Positions 6,503-17,736 are shown, counted from the first letter of the stretch. The stretch: DNA of 21,860 nucleotides from Rhodocyclales bacterium (GCA_021286885.1 JAJTBM010000007.1:1-21860), one strand, 5' to 3'. The notes: generated by a model not told the origin, from the sequence alone. Numbers and translations are program-made.

Positions 6503-7492
6503 TCAGGCCGCAAATTCTTCCGTGTCGATTTCGGTCTGGGTCGGCGCGTTGTAGCGCGGCCCATGCACCGTGGCCTGGTTGATGAGGGCATCCAGACGCG
6601 CCATGTGGATGGCATCGAGGCGCACCTGCAGCCCCCCCAGATTATCCCGCAAATGGGCCAGGGAGGTGGTGCCCGGAATGGCCAGCACATGCTCGCCCCG
6701 GGCCAGCACCCAGGCCAGGGCCAGCTGGGCCGGGGTGCAACCCAGCTCATCGGCCACTGCTCGGTAGGCCGGCAGCAGTTGCAGATTGGCGGCGTAGTTG
6801 TCCGGGAAGAAGCGCGGCATGCCCCGGCGGATGTCCTTGCCATCGAGGGCGCTCACATCCGCCAGTTCGCCACACAAAAAGCCCCGGGCAAGCGGGCTGA
6901 AGGCCACAAACGCGGTGCCCAGCGCACGACAGGCCTCCAGCACTGCGATTTCCGGGTTGCGCGTCCAGAGGGAATACTCGGTCTGGAGCGCGGCAATCGG
7001 GTGCACCGCATGGGCGCGGCGCAGGGTCTGGGCCGAGACTTCCGACAGGCCCAGGCTTTGCACCTTGCCGGCCTTCACCAGATCGGCCATGGCGCCCACG
7101 CTGTCTTCGATGGGCACCTGGCGATCCCAGCGGTGCAGATACAGGAGGTCGATCACCTCGGTGTTGAGGTGACGCAGGCTGGTTTCAACGCTCTGACGGA
7201 TCGTGTCCGGCCGACCGTCGATCACCCGCTTGCCGTCCACCCCGTGCATCCCGCACTTGGTGGCCAGCACAAAACGCTGGCGATGGGGCGCCAGCACCTG
7301 CCCGAGCAGGCGCTCATTGGCCCCAAAACCATACAGGGCGGCGGTGTCGAAGAAATCCACGCCCGCATCCAGGGCTTCGAGCAGCACCCGGGCGGCCGCT
7401 TCCGGGGAGGGAGGAAGCCCGTAGGCGTGGCTCAGATTCATGCACCCGAGCCCCAGGGGCGAGACTTCAAACTGACCGACCTTGCGTTTCAT
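6503..7492 (-). CDS. Aldo/keto reductase
   Basis: The product has 329 residues with the aldo/keto reductase (beta/alpha)8 barrel. The catalytic tetrad is complete: Asp49 and Tyr54 (DFFDTAALYG), Lys79 (LATKCG) and His120 (YLHRWD). The C-terminal IPGTTSLAHLRDNLG segment is the usual NADPH phosphate-binding region. It is nearest to the YdjG/Tas-like bacterial reductases that act on aldehydes. The ATG at 7492 has AGGAG six bases upstream. It is the last gene of the pmd transcript, 65 bases after pmdC, with a hairpin in the gap. The known protocatechuate 4,5-cleavage pathway needs no such enzyme, so it may feed the pathway (for example by handling aromatic aldehydes) or simply be co-transcribed; this is unresolved. 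Confidence 0.88.
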   Translation of the reverse strand: MKRKVGQFEVSPLGLGCMNLSHAYGLPPSPEAAARVLLEALDAGVDFFDTAALYGFGANERLLGQVLAPHRQRFVLATKCGMHGVDGKRVIDGRPDTIRQSVETSLRHLNTEVIDLLYLHRWDRQVPIEDSVGAMADLVKAGKVQSLGLSEVSAQTLRRAHAVHPIAALQTEYSLWTRNPEIAVLEACRALGTAFVAFSPLARGFLCGELADVSALDGKDIRRGMPRFFPDNYAANLQLLPAYRAVADELGCTPAQLALAWVLARGEHVLAIPGTTSLAHLRDNLGGLQVRLDAIHMARLDALINQATVHGPRYNAPTQTEIDTEEFAA

Positions 7493-7512
7493 GACGACTC
7501 CTGTAACTGGCA

Positions 7513-7532
7513 ACGCCGCCCGGAGGCGGCGT
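7513..7532 (-). other. Intercistronic hairpin between pmdC and aldo/keto reductase
   Basis: ACGCCGCC (7513-7520) and GGCGGCGT (7525-7532) form a perfect 8-base stem with a four-base loop. No T run follows on either strand, so it is not a classical terminator. It could stabilise or trim the pmd mRNA or lower downstream expression. Confidence 0.6.
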
Positions 7533-7557
7533 GGGTTTGATCCGGGCGCGACGCAGC

Positions 7558-8520
7558 TTACAGGGCCGCGTTGAGCTGCTGTTCCAGCTGGTGCAGCACC
7601 TTGTAGCAGGGCAGCACCTGGGCCACGCTGCTGTTGGGCTCGCGGCCTTCGCGGATGGCGGCAAAGAATTCCCGATCCTGCAGCTCGATGCCGTTCATGG
7701 ACACATCCACCTGGGACACGTCAATCTTCTCTTCCTTGCCATTCACCAGATCGTCGTAGCGGGCAATGTAGGTGCCGGTGTCGCCGATGTAGCGGAAGAA
7801 GGTGCCCAGGGGGCCATCGTTGTTGAACGACAGGGACAGGGTGCAGATCGCGCCGTTGGCGGCCTTGAGCTGGATGGACATGTCCATCGCGATGCCCAGG
7901 GTCGGGTGAATCGGGCCCTGAACGGCGTTGGCCTGGACGATGGGGCTGCCGGCCTGGTAGGCGAACAGATCCACGGTATGGGCGGCGTGGTGCCACAGCA
8001 GGTGGTCAGTCCAGCTGCGGGGCTGGCCCAGGGCGTTCATGTTGGTGCGGCGGAAGAAGTAGGTCTGCACATCCATCTGCTGGATGTTGAACTCGCCGGC
8101 CTCGATCTTCTTGTGCACCCATTGGTGGCTGGGGTTGAAGCGGCGGGTATGGCCACACATGGCCACCAGGCCGGTTTCGCGGGCCAGGTAGACCACATCC
8201 TCGGCATCCTTCCAGCTATCGGCCAGGGGGATTTCCACCTGCACGTGCTTGCCGGCCTTCAGGCAGGCGATGGCCTGGGAGGCGTGCATCTGGGTGGGGG
8301 TGCACAGGATCACCGCATCCACTTCGGGCAGGGCCAGGGCTTCATCCAGCTCGGTGGTGACGTGGCCGATGCCGTACTTGGCGGCCACTTCCCGGGTCTT
8401 GTCCAGATCACGGCTGATGAGGGAAACCACTTCCACGCCGTCGATGTTCTTGATGCCGTCCAGATGCTTGATGCCGAAGGCACCGGCGCCGGCCAGCGCC
8501 ACCTTGATGGTCTTGCTCAT
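7558..8520 (-). CDS. pmdC: 4-carboxy-2-hydroxymuconate-6-semialdehyde dehydrogenase
   Basis: The product has 320 residues and belongs to the Gfo/Idh/MocA oxidoreductases, as does LigC. The N-terminal Rossmann fold shows G11-A-G13-A-F-G16, and the C-terminal alpha/beta domain starts near residue 130. The usual E-K-P motif of this superfamily reads Glu96-Ile-Pro98 here. The enzyme oxidises the hemiacetal form of the ring-cleavage product of protocatechuate to 2-pyrone-4,6-dicarboxylate with NAD(P)+. It begins two bases after the pmdB stop, and the order pmdA-pmdB-pmdC is that of the Comamonas operon, which makes the assignment firm. Confidence 0.93.
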   Translation of the reverse strand: MSKTIKVALAGAGAFGIKHLDGIKNIDGVEVVSLISRDLDKTREVAAKYGIGHVTTELDEALALPEVDAVILCTPTQMHASQAIACLKAGKHVQVEIPLADSWKDAEDVVYLARETGLVAMCGHTRRFNPSHQWVHKKIEAGEFNIQQMDVQTYFFRRTNMNALGQPRSWTDHLLWHHAAHTVDLFAYQAGSPIVQANAVQGPIHPTLGIAMDMSIQLKAANGAICTLSLSFNNDGPLGTFFRYIGDTGTYIARYDDLVNGKEEKIDVSQVDVSMNGIELQDREFFAAIREGREPNSSVAQVLPCYKVLHQLEQQLNAAL

Positions 8521-8522
8521 GT

Positions 8523-9807
<1,285 letters not shown>

Positions 9808-9830
9808 GGGGTGTCTCCTGCCGGGAGCCC

Positions 9831-9853
9831 GGACGCCCGTGCATGGGGCATCC
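9831..9853 (-). other. Intercistronic hairpin between pmdD and pmdA
   Basis: GGACGCCC (9831-9838) faces GGGCATCC (9846-9853). On the minus-strand RNA all eight positions pair (one as G-U) around a seven-base loop, whereas a plus-strand RNA would have a mismatch. It lies about ten bases upstream of the pmdA Shine-Dalgarno and has no T run. It might raise stability or translation of the dioxygenase part of the mRNA. Confidence 0.5.
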
Positions 9854-9871
9854 GGTGCTGCGGTCATGGGT

Positions 9872-10789
9872 TTATTGTGCTTCTTCGGGCCAGTAGAGTC
9901 GCTTGGGGTTGTCCACAAGCAGCTTCTGCTGCAGCGCGGCGGTGGGCGCCACGTGGGGGATGAAATCCACCAGCAGGCCGTCGTCGGGCATGTGATCCTT
10001 CGGGTTGGGGTGGGGCCAGTCGGTGCCCCACAGCACGCGCTCGGGGAACTCCTCCACCACGCGGCGGGCGAAGGGCACCACGTCGCGGTAGGCGTTCTGC
10101 TCGCCGTCCAGGGCCTTGGGGCCGCTCAGGGACAGGCGCTCGGGGCAGCTCACCTTGGACCACACGTTCGGATTTTCGCGCATGAACTTGAGGAAGAGCT
10201 CGAACTCGGGCCCATCCACCGGCTTGCTCACATCGGGCCGCCCCATGTGATCCACCACCACGGTGGTGGGCAGGGCGGTGAAGAAGTCCCACAGCTCGGG
10301 CAGATCCACCGCTTCGAAGTAAATCACCACATGCCAGCCCAGGGGGGCGATGCGGGCGGCGATCTCCAGCAGCTCGTCCTTGGGGGTGAAATCCACCAGC
10401 CGCTTCACAAAGTTGAAGCGCACCCCGCGCACCCCGGCTGCGTGCAGCTCCTGCAGCGCTTGGTCGGTGATGCTGCGGCGCACGGTGGCCACGCCCCGGG
10501 CCTTGCCTTCGGCGTGGATCAGCGCATCCACCAGCGCCCGGTTATCGGCCCCGTGGCAGGTGGCCTGCACGATCACGTTGCGCTCAAAACCCAGGTGGTC
10601 GCGCAGGGCGAACAGCTGCTGCTTGGATGCATCGCAGGGCGTGTATTTGCGTTCGGGGGCGTAGGGAAACTCGGCCCCCGGGCCGAACACGTGGCAGTGG
10701 GCATCCACCGCCCCGGCGGGGAGCTGGAAGCGGGGCTTGGCAGGGCCGGAAAACCAGTCCAGCCAGCCGGGCGTCTTTTGAAATTCCAT
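9872..10789 (-). CDS. pmdD: 2-pyrone-4,6-dicarboxylate hydrolase
   Basis: The product has 305 residues and belongs to the amidohydrolase superfamily, like LigI. It opens the lactone ring of 2-pyrone-4,6-dicarboxylate to give 4-oxalomesaconate. Seen are the D-A-H-C-H motif (His31, His33), His181 (VVVDHMGRP), the general base Asp257 (WGTDWPHPN) and the two arginines Arg124 and Arg130 in GVRFNFVKR, which from memory bind substrate carboxylates in LigI. The length equals the family. A weak AAGG lies about ten bases before the ATG. It starts 27 bases after the pmdF stop and is followed by a 64-base gap with a hairpin before pmdA. Confidence 0.94.
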   Translation of the reverse strand: MEFQKTPGWLDWFSGPAKPRFQLPAGAVDAHCHVFGPGAEFPYAPERKYTPCDASKQQLFALRDHLGFERNVIVQATCHGADNRALVDALIHAEGKARGVATVRRSITDQALQELHAAGVRGVRFNFVKRLVDFTPKDELLEIAARIAPLGWHVVIYFEAVDLPELWDFFTALPTTVVVDHMGRPDVSKPVDGPEFELFLKFMRENPNVWSKVSCPERLSLSGPKALDGEQNAYRDVVPFARRVVEEFPERVLWGTDWPHPNPKDHMPDDGLLVDFIPHVAPTAALQQKLLVDNPKRLYWPEEAQ

Positions 10790-10816
10790 GGTGCAGAACC
10801 TTAGCTCAGCTTCAGA

Positions 10817-11506
10817 TCAATCGATGTACTTCAGCCCGGCCTTGGCCAGGGGTTCGCGCATCTTGTACATGTCCAGCCCCAGCACGCCGGCGGCCAGCTG
10901 GGCGCGCTTGTCGGCTTCGAGGGCTTCGCGCTTGGCGGCGGCTTCGGCCACGGCGGGGGCGATGGCAGCGGGGACCACCACCACGCCGTCGTCGTCGGCC
11001 ACGATCACGTCGCCCGGGTTCACCGCTGCGCCGGCGCAGATCACCGGGATGTTCACCGAGCCCACGGTGGCCTTGATGGTGCCCTTGGAACTCAGGCACT
11101 TGCTCCACACCGGGAAGCCCATGGCAGTGAGTTCGCGGCTGTCGCGCACACCCGCATCAATCACCAGGGCCTTGGCGCCCCGGGCCATGAAGGAAGTGGC
11201 GAGCAGGTCGCCAAAGTAGCCGTCGGTGCATTCGGCGGTGATCGCGGCAACCACGATGTCGCCCGGCTGAATCTGTTCGGCCACCACGTGCATCATCCAG
11301 TTGTCGCCCGGATGCAGCAGCACGGTGACGGCGGTGCCCGACACCGGCGCGCCGGAGAACACCGGGCGCAGGTAGGGCTTCATCAGGCCGACGCGGCCCA
11401 TGGCTTCGTGGACGGTGGCGGAGCCGAAGCGGCCCAGTTGTTCGGCGGCAGCCTTGTCGGCGCGCACGATGTTGCGCTTGACGATGCCCAGGTTGTTGAG
11501 TTCCAT
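10817..11506 (-). CDS. pmdF: 4-carboxy-4-hydroxy-2-oxoadipate aldolase / oxaloacetate decarboxylase
   Basis: The product has 229 residues with the RraA-like fold of class II pyruvate aldolases such as LigK. The signature D-X20-R-D is exact: Asp100, then 20 residues, then Arg121-Asp122 (GVRDSREL), which bind the divalent metal and pyruvate. The enzyme splits CHA into pyruvate and oxaloacetate, the last step of the pathway, and usually decarboxylates oxaloacetate as well. AGAGGA precedes the ATG by about seven bases. It sits between pmdE and pmdD with 30- and 27-base gaps, as in Comamonas. Confidence 0.94.
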   Translation of the reverse strand: MELNNLGIVKRNIVRADKAAAEQLGRFGSATVHEAMGRVGLMKPYLRPVFSGAPVSGTAVTVLLHPGDNWMMHVVAEQIQPGDIVVAAITAECTDGYFGDLLATSFMARGAKALVIDAGVRDSRELTAMGFPVWSKCLSSKGTIKATVGSVNIPVICAGAAVNPGDVIVADDDGVVVVPAAIAPAVAEAAAKREALEADKRAQLAAGVLGLDMYKMREPLAKAGLKYID

Positions 11507-11536
11507 GATGATTTCCTCTGTCCTTGTGATCCGGGC

Positions 11537-12568
11537 TTACAGGCCCTTGGCCTTGAGGGCGGCATCCAGGCGCGGGTAGACGCGGCGGGCGTTGCCTTCG
11601 TAGATCTTGTGGCGCTCTTCGGCGCTCAGGTTGGCGGCCTCGATGTAGCGCTTGGTGTCGTCGTAGTAGAAGCCGGTGGTGGGGTCGATGCCGCGCACGG
11701 CGCCGATCATTTCGGAGGCGAACAGCACGTTGTCCACCGGGATCACCTTGGTCAGCAGGTCAATGCCGGGCTGGTGGTACACGCAGGTGTCGAAGAAGAT
11801 GTTGTTGAGCAGGTGCTCGCGCAGCTCGGGCTTCTTCAGCTCCTGGGCGAGGCCCCGGAAGCGGCCCCAGTGGTAGGGCACCGCGCCGCCGCCGTGGGGA
11901 ATCACAAACTTCAGGGTCGGGAAGTCCTTGAACAGATCCGAGGTGAGGCACTGCATGAAGGCGGTGGTGTCCGCGTTCAGGTAGTGGGCGCCGGTGGTGT
12001 GGAAGGCACAGTTGCAGCTGGTGGAGACGTGCACCATGGCCGGGATGTCGTACTCGACCATCTTTTCGTAGATGGGATACCAGTGCTTGTCCGACAGGGG
12101 CGGGCTGGTCCAGTGGCCGCCGGAGGGGTCGGGGTTCAGGTTGATGGCCACAAAGCCATATTCCTTCACGCACTTTTCCAGCTCGGCAATCGAGGTGGCC
12201 GGATCCACGCCCGGGCTCTGGGGCAGCATGGCGGCGCCGATGAAGTTGTCCGGGAACAGTTGGGCAACGCGGTGGCACAGCTCGTTGCAGATCGCGGCCC
12301 AGGTGGCGCTCACGTTGTAGTCGCCAATGTGGTGGGCCATGAAGCTGGCGCGGGGGGAGAAGATGGTCAGATCCGAGCCCCGCTCCTTCATCTTGGCGAG
12401 CTGGTTCTTTTCGATGGACTCGCGCAGCTCGTCGTCGCTGATCTTGAGCTCCGACACCTTGGGCATCTGGGCCGGATCCTTGATCCCGGCAATCTGCCGG
12501 TTGCGCCACTCTTCGAGGGCCTTGGGCGCGGTGGTGTAGTGGCCGTGGATGTCGATGATCATGCTCAT
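11537..12568 (-). CDS. pmdE: 4-oxalomesaconate hydratase
   Basis: The product has 343 residues of the amidohydrolase-related family that includes LigJ. It adds water to 4-oxalomesaconate to give 4-carboxy-4-hydroxy-2-oxoadipate. Likely metal ligands are His8 and His10 (DIHGHY), His180 (AMVHVS) and His225 (IPHGGGA); FASEMIG near residue 283 is also typical. The ATG at 12568 follows a strong AGGAGGAG, so this is the first gene of the operon. The upstream genes known in Comamonas (pmdU, pmdK) are not present; instead pobA is transcribed divergently 282 bases away, with two inverted repeats in between that look like operators. Confidence 0.94.
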   Translation of the reverse strand: MSMIIDIHGHYTTAPKALEEWRNRQIAGIKDPAQMPKVSELKISDDELRESIEKNQLAKMKERGSDLTIFSPRASFMAHHIGDYNVSATWAAICNELCHRVAQLFPDNFIGAAMLPQSPGVDPATSIAELEKCVKEYGFVAINLNPDPSGGHWTSPPLSDKHWYPIYEKMVEYDIPAMVHVSTSCNCAFHTTGAHYLNADTTAFMQCLTSDLFKDFPTLKFVIPHGGGAVPYHWGRFRGLAQELKKPELREHLLNNIFFDTCVYHQPGIDLLTKVIPVDNVLFASEMIGAVRGIDPTTGFYYDDTKRYIEAANLSAEERHKIYEGNARRVYPRLDAALKAKGL

Positions 12569-12632
12569 GCGGTTCTCCTCCTGATGGAATGGCGCAACGC
12601 CTGGCGGCCCCAGGGGGCGGCGGGTCACGATG

Positions 12633-12647
12633 GAATGCCACGCATTC
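12633..12647. promoter_or_regulatory. Candidate operator GAATGC-N3-GCATTC
   Basis: A perfect inverted repeat with six-base arms and a three-base spacer lies 65 bases upstream of pmdE, in the divergent pmdE-pobA region. It may bind a dimeric regulator of the pmd operon, or form part of the promoter. No other evidence is available from the sequence. Confidence 0.4.
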
Positions 12648-12673
12648 TGGTTTTCCGGGGAGCCATGCAATAG

Positions 12674-14047
<1,374 letters not shown>

Positions 14048-14076
14048 GCGGCAGCGCCCGGCGGGCGTTATGATCC

Positions 14077-14112
14077 GGGCAGCCCGCCATCGCCGGGCTG
14101 CCCAGGTCTTTT
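14077..14112 (+). terminator. Terminator-like hairpin after pobA
   Basis: GGGCAGCCCG (14077-14086) pairs perfectly with CGGGCTGCCC (14094-14103) over ten bases with a seven-base loop, followed by AGGTCTTTT. The T run is short and set back, so read-through into the AraC gene is possible. Confidence 0.6.
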
Positions 14113-14134
14113 GCCCCTGCCCTTGCCCCTGCCC
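14111..14134 (+). repeat. Exact tandem 12-mer (TTGCCCCTGCCC x2) before the AraC start
   Basis: Two identical copies of TTGCCCCTGCCC follow each other, ending eight bases before the ATG at 14143. They occupy the place where a Shine-Dalgarno would be expected, and no purine-rich site is seen. Confidence 0.8.
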
Positions 14135-14142
14135 ACGTCGCC

Positions 14143-15045
14143 ATGTCGATTCCCAACTTCACCCTCTACGGCGACCCGGCCAATCCCCGATGCGAGCTGC
14201 TGCATGTGGAAGACATCCAGTCCCGCAGCCGGGGGCATGACTGGGAAATCCAGCCCCACATCCACCAGAGCCTGTTCCAGATCGTGTGGGTGGCCCGGGG
14301 CTGCGCCCGGATTGCGCTGGATGAGGTGGATCACCAGGCCGCCAGCCCCTTCGCGGTGAGCATTCCGCCCGGCACCGTGCATGGCTTTCGCTTCGCCCCG
14401 GAAACCCAGGGCTGGGTGCTGACCTTCAGCAGCCAGCGCCTGCTGGACGGAAACCTGGAAGGCACGGGCCCGGCCTTTCAGGCCCTGTTCGCCACCCCCA
14501 CCATCCTGGAACCGGGCGGCGATGATCCGGCGGTGGCGCGCCTCACCGCCCTGTTTACCGAGCTGGACAGCTCTTTCCTGAGCCCTGGCCTGGGGGACGC
14601 GCCGGTGCTCCACTGGCTCACCCAGGGCATCCTGTGGCATTTGGCCCAGGCCGCCCAGCGCCAGCAGGCCCGCCCCACCCCGAACCCCCAACCCCAGGCC
14701 CTGTTCACCCGCTTCGCCCTGCTGGTGGAAGCCCATCACCGGGAGCACTGGCCAGTGGCCCGCTACGCCGCCCTGCTGGGCATGAGCAGCCCGCGCCTCA
14801 ACCGCCTGACCCGCGAACGCTGCGGCCTGGGGGCGCTGGACATGATCCATCAACGCCTCACCCGGGAAGCCTGCCGGCTGCTGCTGTACACCAGCCAGCC
14901 GGTCGCCCGGGTGGCCGCCGAGCTAGGCTTTGATGATCCGGCCTACTTTTGCCGCTTCATCAAACGCCGCACCGGCCTGAGCCCCTCGTCTTACCGCCAG
15001 AGCCGGGCCGGAGCCACGCAGGCGGGCGACACGCCGCCCCCATAA
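14143..15045 (+). CDS. pobC: AraC-family regulator, PobC-like
   Basis: The product has 300 residues. An N-terminal cupin-like effector domain is seen (about 30-120: QPHIHQSLFQIVWVARG, SIPPGTVHGFRF). The C-terminal 100 residues carry two helix-turn-helix motifs, ARYAALLGMSSPRLNRLTR and VARVAAELGFDDPAYFCRFI, with the family ending RRTGLSPSSYR. Its place directly after pobA, 95 bases away and on the same strand, matches PobC of Pseudomonas, which activates pobA in response to 4-hydroxybenzoate. The symbol is by position and family, not by close sequence comparison. No ribosome site precedes the ATG; a tandem 12-mer lies there. Its end is set by a strong hairpin shared with ppsA. Confidence 0.85.
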   Translation: MSIPNFTLYGDPANPRCELLHVEDIQSRSRGHDWEIQPHIHQSLFQIVWVARGCARIALDEVDHQAASPFAVSIPPGTVHGFRFAPETQGWVLTFSSQRLLDGNLEGTGPAFQALFATPTILEPGGDDPAVARLTALFTELDSSFLSPGLGDAPVLHWLTQGILWHLAQAAQRQQARPTPNPQPQALFTRFALLVEAHHREHWPVARYAALLGMSSPRLNRLTRERCGLGALDMIHQRLTREACRLLLYTSQPVARVAAELGFDDPAYFCRFIKRRTGLSPSSYRQSRAGATQAGDTPPP

Positions 15046-15047
15046 AC

Positions 15048-15091
15048 AAAAAAACCGGCTGCCGCGACAGAATCGCAGCAGCCGGTTTTTT
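15048..15091. terminator. Bidirectional terminator between pobC and ppsA
   Basis: Seven A (15048-15054), then CCGGCTGC pairing with GCAGCCGG (15078-15085), then six T (15086-15091). An inner GCGA/TCGC pair extends the stem. The A and T runs on both sides let it stop transcription of both convergent genes. Confidence 0.9.
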
Positions 15092-15162
15092 CCAGTGCTT
15101 TGGCGGGCTCATGCCCCGGCGCTGCCGGGGATGATCCGCCCTCCCGAAGGATCAGACCTTGA

Positions 15163-17529
15163 TCAGGCCTTGGTGTGGGCAGCCAGCTTGAGCCAGGTAT
15201 CCACCACGGTATCCGGGTTCAGGGAGATGGTCTGGATGCCTTCGTCCATCAGCCACTCGGCGAAGTCGGCGTGGTCGGAGGGGCCCTGACCGCAGATACC
15301 GACGTACTTGCCCAGCTTGTTGGCGCTCTGGATCGCCAGGGACAGCAGGTGCTTCACGGCGGGATCGCGCTCGTCGAAGGAGTGGGCCACCAGGCCGGAG
15401 TCCCGGTCCAGACCCAGGGTGAGCTGGGTCAGATCGTTGGAGCCGATGGAGAAGCCGTCGAAGTAGTTCAGGAACTGGTCGGCCAGCAGGGCGTTGGAGG
15501 GGATCTCGCACATCATGATGAGCTTGAGATCGTTCTCGCCCTTCTTCAGACCATGGCGGGCCAGCAGCTCGACCACGGAGGAAGCTTCGTCCAGGTTACG
15601 CACGAAGGGCACCATCAGCTGAACGTTGGTGAGGCCCAGCTCGTCGCGCACCTTCTTCATGGCGATGCATTCGAGTTCGAAGCAGTCGCGGAAGCTTTGG
15701 GCGATGTAGCGGGAAGCACCCCGGAAGCCCAGCATGGGGTTTTCTTCTTCCGGCTCGTAGATCTCGCCGCCCAGCAGCTTGCGGTACTCGTTGGACTTGA
15801 AGTCCGACAGACGCACGATCACGGGCTTCGGGTAGAAGGAGGCGGCGATGGTGGCCACGCCTTCAACCAGCTTCTCGATGAAGAACTGCTTGGGGGTGGC
15901 ATAGCCACGGGAACGACGGGTGATCTCGGCACGCAGGTTGGCGGGCACCTGGTTGATTTCCAGGATGGCCTTCGGGTGGATGCCGATCATGTTGTTGATC
16001 ACGAACTCCAGGCGGGCGAGGCCCACGCCGCCGTTCGGGATCTGGGCGAATTCGAAGGCGAGTTCGGGGTTGCCCACGTTCATCATGATCTTCACCGGGA
16101 TTTCGGGCAGGTTGCCCATGTCGGTGGTGATCACTTCGAAGTCCAGCTTGCCGCGATACACGTAGCCGGTGTCGCCTTCGGCGCAGGAAACGGTGACTTC
16201 GTCGTTTTCTTCCAGCACTTCGGTGGCGTTGCCGCAACCGACGATGGCGGGAATGCCCAGCTCACGGGCGATGATCGCCGCGTGGCAGGTACGGCCACCC
16301 CGGTTGGTGACGATGGCGGCAGCGCGCTTCATCACCGGTTCCCAGTTGGGGTCGGTCATGTCGGTGACGAGGATGTCGCCCGCCTTGACGCGATCCATTT
16401 CGGAAGCGTCCTTGACGATGCGCACTTGGCCGGCGCCGATCTTCTGGCCAATGGCACGACCGTGGGTGAGGGACTTGCCGTACTGCTTGAGGCGGTACTT
16501 TTCCATCACCAGGCCGGATTCCTGGCTCTTAACGGTTTCGGGACGGGCTTGCAGGATGTACAGCTTGCCGTCGTCGCCGCTCTTGCCCCACTCGATGTCC
16601 ATCGGACGGCCATAGTGCTTCTCGATGATCATGGCGTAGCGGGCCAGTTCGAGCACGTCGGCGTCGTTCAGGGCATAGACGTTGCGCTCGGCTTCGGGCA
16701 CGTCGATGGTACGGGTGGACTTGCCGGCTTCCTTCTTGTCGGCAAACACCATCTTGATCAGCTTGGAGCCCAGGTTGCGACGGATCACGGCGGGCTTGCC
16801 CAGGGCCAGGGTGGCCTTGTGGACATAGAACTCGTCCGGATTCACGGCGCCCTGCACCACGGTTTCGCCCAGGCCGTAGGAAGCGGTGATGAACACCACG
16901 CCGTCGAAGCCGGATTCGGTATCCATGGTGAACATCACGCCGGAGGCGCCGATGTCGGAACGCACCATGCGCTGCACGCCGGCGGACAGGGCCACTTCAG
17001 CGTGGGTGAAGCCCTTGTGCACGCGGTAGGCGATGGCGCGGTCGTTGTACAGCGACGCGAACACTTCCTTGATGGCGTGCAGGATGTTCTCGTAGCCGTG
17101 GATGTTCAGGAAGGATTCCTGCTGGCCGGCGAAGGAGGCATCGGGCAGATCTTCGGCGGTGGCGGAAGAACGCACGGCGAAGCTGCCTTCACCTTCGGCG
17201 GTCAGCTTGTCGTAAGCGGCCTGGATCTCGGCTTCGAGGGCGGGCGGGAAGGGGGTGTCAACGATCCATTGGCGGATCTGGGCGCCGGTGCGGGCCAGGG
17301 CCACCACATCGTCCACATCCAGGCTCTCAAGGGCGGCACTGATCCGTTCGGCCAGACCCTGGTGGGCCAGGAACTCGCGGTAGGCATCGGCAGTGGTCGC
17401 AAAACCACCCGGCACACGCACGCTGGAGGGCAGCTGGCTGATCATTTCGCCCAGGGAGGCGTTCTTGCCACCAACCTGGTCCACGTCGGACATGCGCAGC
17501 TCTTCGAACGGGATGACGTTACGGGTCAT
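15163..17529 (-). CDS. ppsA: Phosphoenolpyruvate synthase (pyruvate, water dikinase)
   Basis: The product has 788 residues, close to the 792 of E. coli. It converts pyruvate, ATP and water to PEP, AMP and phosphate, the entry to gluconeogenesis. Domains in order are the ATP-binding PPDK_N part (about 15-345), the swivelling phosphohistidine domain with [17 protein letters not shown] (phosphoryl carrier His416 and regulatory Thr414), and the PEP/pyruvate barrel (about 480-788) with [15 protein letters not shown] and the catalytic Cys746 in [10 protein letters not shown]. The ATG at 17529 is preceded by AGGAAG and matches the family N-terminus ([21 protein letters not shown]). The divergent neighbour ppsR encodes the kinase/phosphorylase that acts on that Thr. 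Growth on aromatic acids yields pyruvate, so its position beside the pmd genes makes metabolic sense. Confidence 0.97.
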   Translation of the reverse strand: MTRNVIPFEELRMSDVDQVGGKNASLGEMISQLPSSVRVPGGFATTADAYREFLAHQGLAERISAALESLDVDDVVALARTGAQIRQWIVDTPFPPALEAEIQAAYDKLTAEGEGSFAVRSSATAEDLPDASFAGQQESFLNIHGYENILHAIKEVFASLYNDRAIAYRVHKGFTHAEVALSAGVQRMVRSDIGASGVMFTMDTESGFDGVVFITASYGLGETVVQGAVNPDEFYVHKATLALGKPAVIRRNLGSKLIKMVFADKKEAGKSTRTIDVPEAERNVYALNDADVLELARYAMIIEKHYGRPMDIEWGKSGDDGKLYILQARPETVKSQESGLVMEKYRLKQYGKSLTHGRAIGQKIGAGQVRIVKDASEMDRVKAGDILVTDMTDPNWEPVMKRAAAIVTNRGGRTCHAAIIARELGIPAIVGCGNATEVLEENDEVTVSCAEGDTGYVYRGKLDFEVITTDMGNLPEIPVKIMMNVGNPELAFEFAQIPNGGVGLARLEFVINNMIGIHPKAILEINQVPANLRAEITRRSRGYATPKQFFIEKLVEGVATIAASFYPKPVIVRLSDFKSNEYRKLLGGEIYEPEEENPMLGFRGASRYIAQSFRDCFELECIAMKKVRDELGLTNVQLMVPFVRNLDEASSVVELLARHGLKKGENDLKLIMMCEIPSNALLADQFLNYFDGFSIGSNDLTQLTLGLDRDSGLVAHSFDERDPAVKHLLSLAIQSANKLGKYVGICGQGPSDHADFAEWLMDEGIQTISLNPDTVVDTWLKLAAHTKA

Positions 17530-17639
17530 AGAGAGATCTTCCTGGAGGGTAAATACAAAAAAGACTGGTTCAGTCGCAGCAGCCGGTTGAGGGCGGCAGT
17601 TGATTTCTTGATCTGGGCGTATTGTAAGAGCTTTTGCTG

Positions 17640-17656
17640 CCCTGCCGCATGCAGGG
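17640..17656. promoter_or_regulatory. Candidate operator CCCTGC-N5-GCAGGG at the ppsA promoter
   Basis: A perfect inverted repeat with six-base arms covers the expected -35 region of the putative ppsA promoter (-10 TACAAT, minus strand 17626-17621). A bound protein could activate or block ppsA. Regulators of PEP synthase such as Cra/FruR bind palindromes, but this one does not match the Cra consensus I know. Confidence 0.35.
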
Positions 17657-17711
17657 TTTATCCTAACTTCCAGGGGTTTTTGGGCCCCCGAAGGCATTAT
17701 TTACGGCAGAA

Positions 17712-17736
17712 TCGGGGTAAACCCGAGGCTTTTTTT
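17712..17736 (+). terminator. Weak terminator-like hairpin upstream of ppsR
   Basis: TCGGG (17712-17716) and CCCGA (17722-17726) form a five-base stem, then GGC and seven T (17730-17736). The stem is short. It lies upstream of the likely ppsR start site, so it would stop plus-strand transcripts coming from the ppsA side. Confidence 0.3.

Noticed and set aside
9808..9918. N-terminal extension of PmdA
   Set aside because: It would run through the intercistronic hairpin and overlap pmdD. The ATG at 9807 has AGGAG and matches the PmdA N-terminus.
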